Below the pieces are notes generated by a model. The model saw only the letters and a program-made list of their open reading frames with translations, did no database searches and was not told the origin of the DNA. Positions 5,584 to 5,736 of a stretch of DNA of 5,736 bases are shown in pieces (position 1 is the stretch's first letter; every line of letters begins with the position of its first letter). Source of the stretch: Euryarchaeota archaeon UBA226 (GTDB taxonomy: Archaea; Thermoplasmatota; Poseidoniia; Poseidoniales; Poseidoniaceae). The position numbers and the translations under genes are program-made. The stretch covers positions 1 through 5,736 of the forward strand of contig DAWL01000026.1 in the NCBI GenBank assembly GCA_002505935.1. Direction: 5' to 3'.

Positions 5584-5604
5584 TGCAGAAGGAGAAATCC
5601 TGCA
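5584..5604 (+). other. Bulged hairpin with GAAA tetraloop just before 16S rRNA
   Basis: TGCA (5584-5587) pairs with TGCA (5601-5604), GGA (5591-5593) with TCC (5598-5600), closing a GAAA loop (5594-5597), with a three-base bulge GAA at 5588-5590. An alternative pairing is AGGAT/ATCCT (5576-5580 with 5597-5601). It ends about four bases before the likely mature 16S end, so it may mark pre-rRNA processing. The 3' trailer that could compete for pairing is outside the window. Confidence 0.35.
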
Positions 5605-5608
5605 AACA

Positions 5609-5736
5609 AATCTGGTTGATCCTGCCAGAGGCGACCGCTATTGGAGTTCGATTAAGCCATGCGAGTCGCGAGTCTTAGGGACTCGGCGTACCGCTCAGTA
5701 ACACGTGGGTAACCTGCCCTATGCTGGGGAATAACC
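5609..5736 (+). rRNA. rrs: 16S ribosomal RNA, 5' part, truncated by the window edge
   Basis: This is the small-subunit rRNA. The conserved archaeal start is plain: TCTGGTTGATCCTGCCAGAG at 5611-5630, whose TCTGG (5611-5615) and CCAGA (5625-5629) form helix 1. It is followed by GTTCGATTAAGCCATGCGAG (5646-5665), a hairpin CGAGTC/GACTCG (5669-5674 with 5680-5685, helix 6 region) and GCTCAGTAACACGTGG (5693-5708). The exact mature 5' end is uncertain by a few bases. Only about 128 of roughly 1,470 bases are present. Its position directly downstream of secY, with no tRNA or 23S upstream, is notable; linkage to 23S cannot be judged here. Confidence 0.97.

Larger units (their letters stand above)
5236..5608 (+). 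other. secY-16S spacer without a recognised gene
   Basis: This 373-base stretch has no recognised gene, no tRNA, and no clear terminator after secY: there is no T-run, only a weak bulged pairing of 5239-5245 with 5259-5266. Base composition changes sharply along it. By hand count, 5361-5470 is 67/110 G+C, while 5481-5580 is 36/100. The GC-rich part carries the small ORF and the structured RNA candidate listed separately. The AT-rich part carries a possible TATA element and several short hairpins, including ACTCT/AGAGT around an AAAA loop at 5514-5527. Confidence 0.7.

Overview
The window is the distal part of an archaeal spc-type ribosomal protein operon followed by the start of a 16S rRNA gene. 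The genes run in the order L32e (5' end cut off), L19e, L18, S5, L30, L15, secY, then a non-canonical spacer and the first ~128 nt of 16S rRNA. L32e and L19e occur only in Archaea and Eukarya, and the L32e-L19e-L18-S5-L30-L15-SecY order is the classic archaeal one. The protein sequences, the 16S start and the moderate base composition suggest a euryarchaeon of the Thermoplasmata side, most likely a marine Group II/III-like planktonic lineage. That placement is inference from memory, not from a tree. All genes are on the plus strand.

Layout. Positions 1-3234 hold six tightly packed ribosomal protein genes. Four junctions overlap by 1-4 nt (TGATG or ATGA) and the fifth has a 10-nt gap; every internal start has a strong purine-rich Shine-Dalgarno (SD) sequence. 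After a 69-nt gap comes secY (3304-5235). It encodes a 643-residue translocon subunit, made long by an N-terminal block of about 134 residues with four predicted extra membrane helices. From 5236 to 5608 there is no recognised gene. This spacer contains an unrecognised 59-codon small ORF (5330-5509) with coding-like base bias, almost exactly overlaid on a GC-rich stretch that can fold into a compact branched RNA. Then come an AT-rich stretch with a possible 16S promoter and a small hairpin directly before the 16S gene. The 16S gene starts at about 5609 and runs off the window.

How the parts work together. The operon couples large- and small-subunit protein synthesis to production of the main membrane channel for secretion, and here it sits directly next to a 16S rRNA gene. 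L32e (N-terminus), S5 (N-terminus) and L15 (C-terminus) each carry an acidic extension outside the conserved fold. The items most worth following up are the SecY membrane extension, the small ORF or structured RNA between secY and 16S, and the shared acidic tails.
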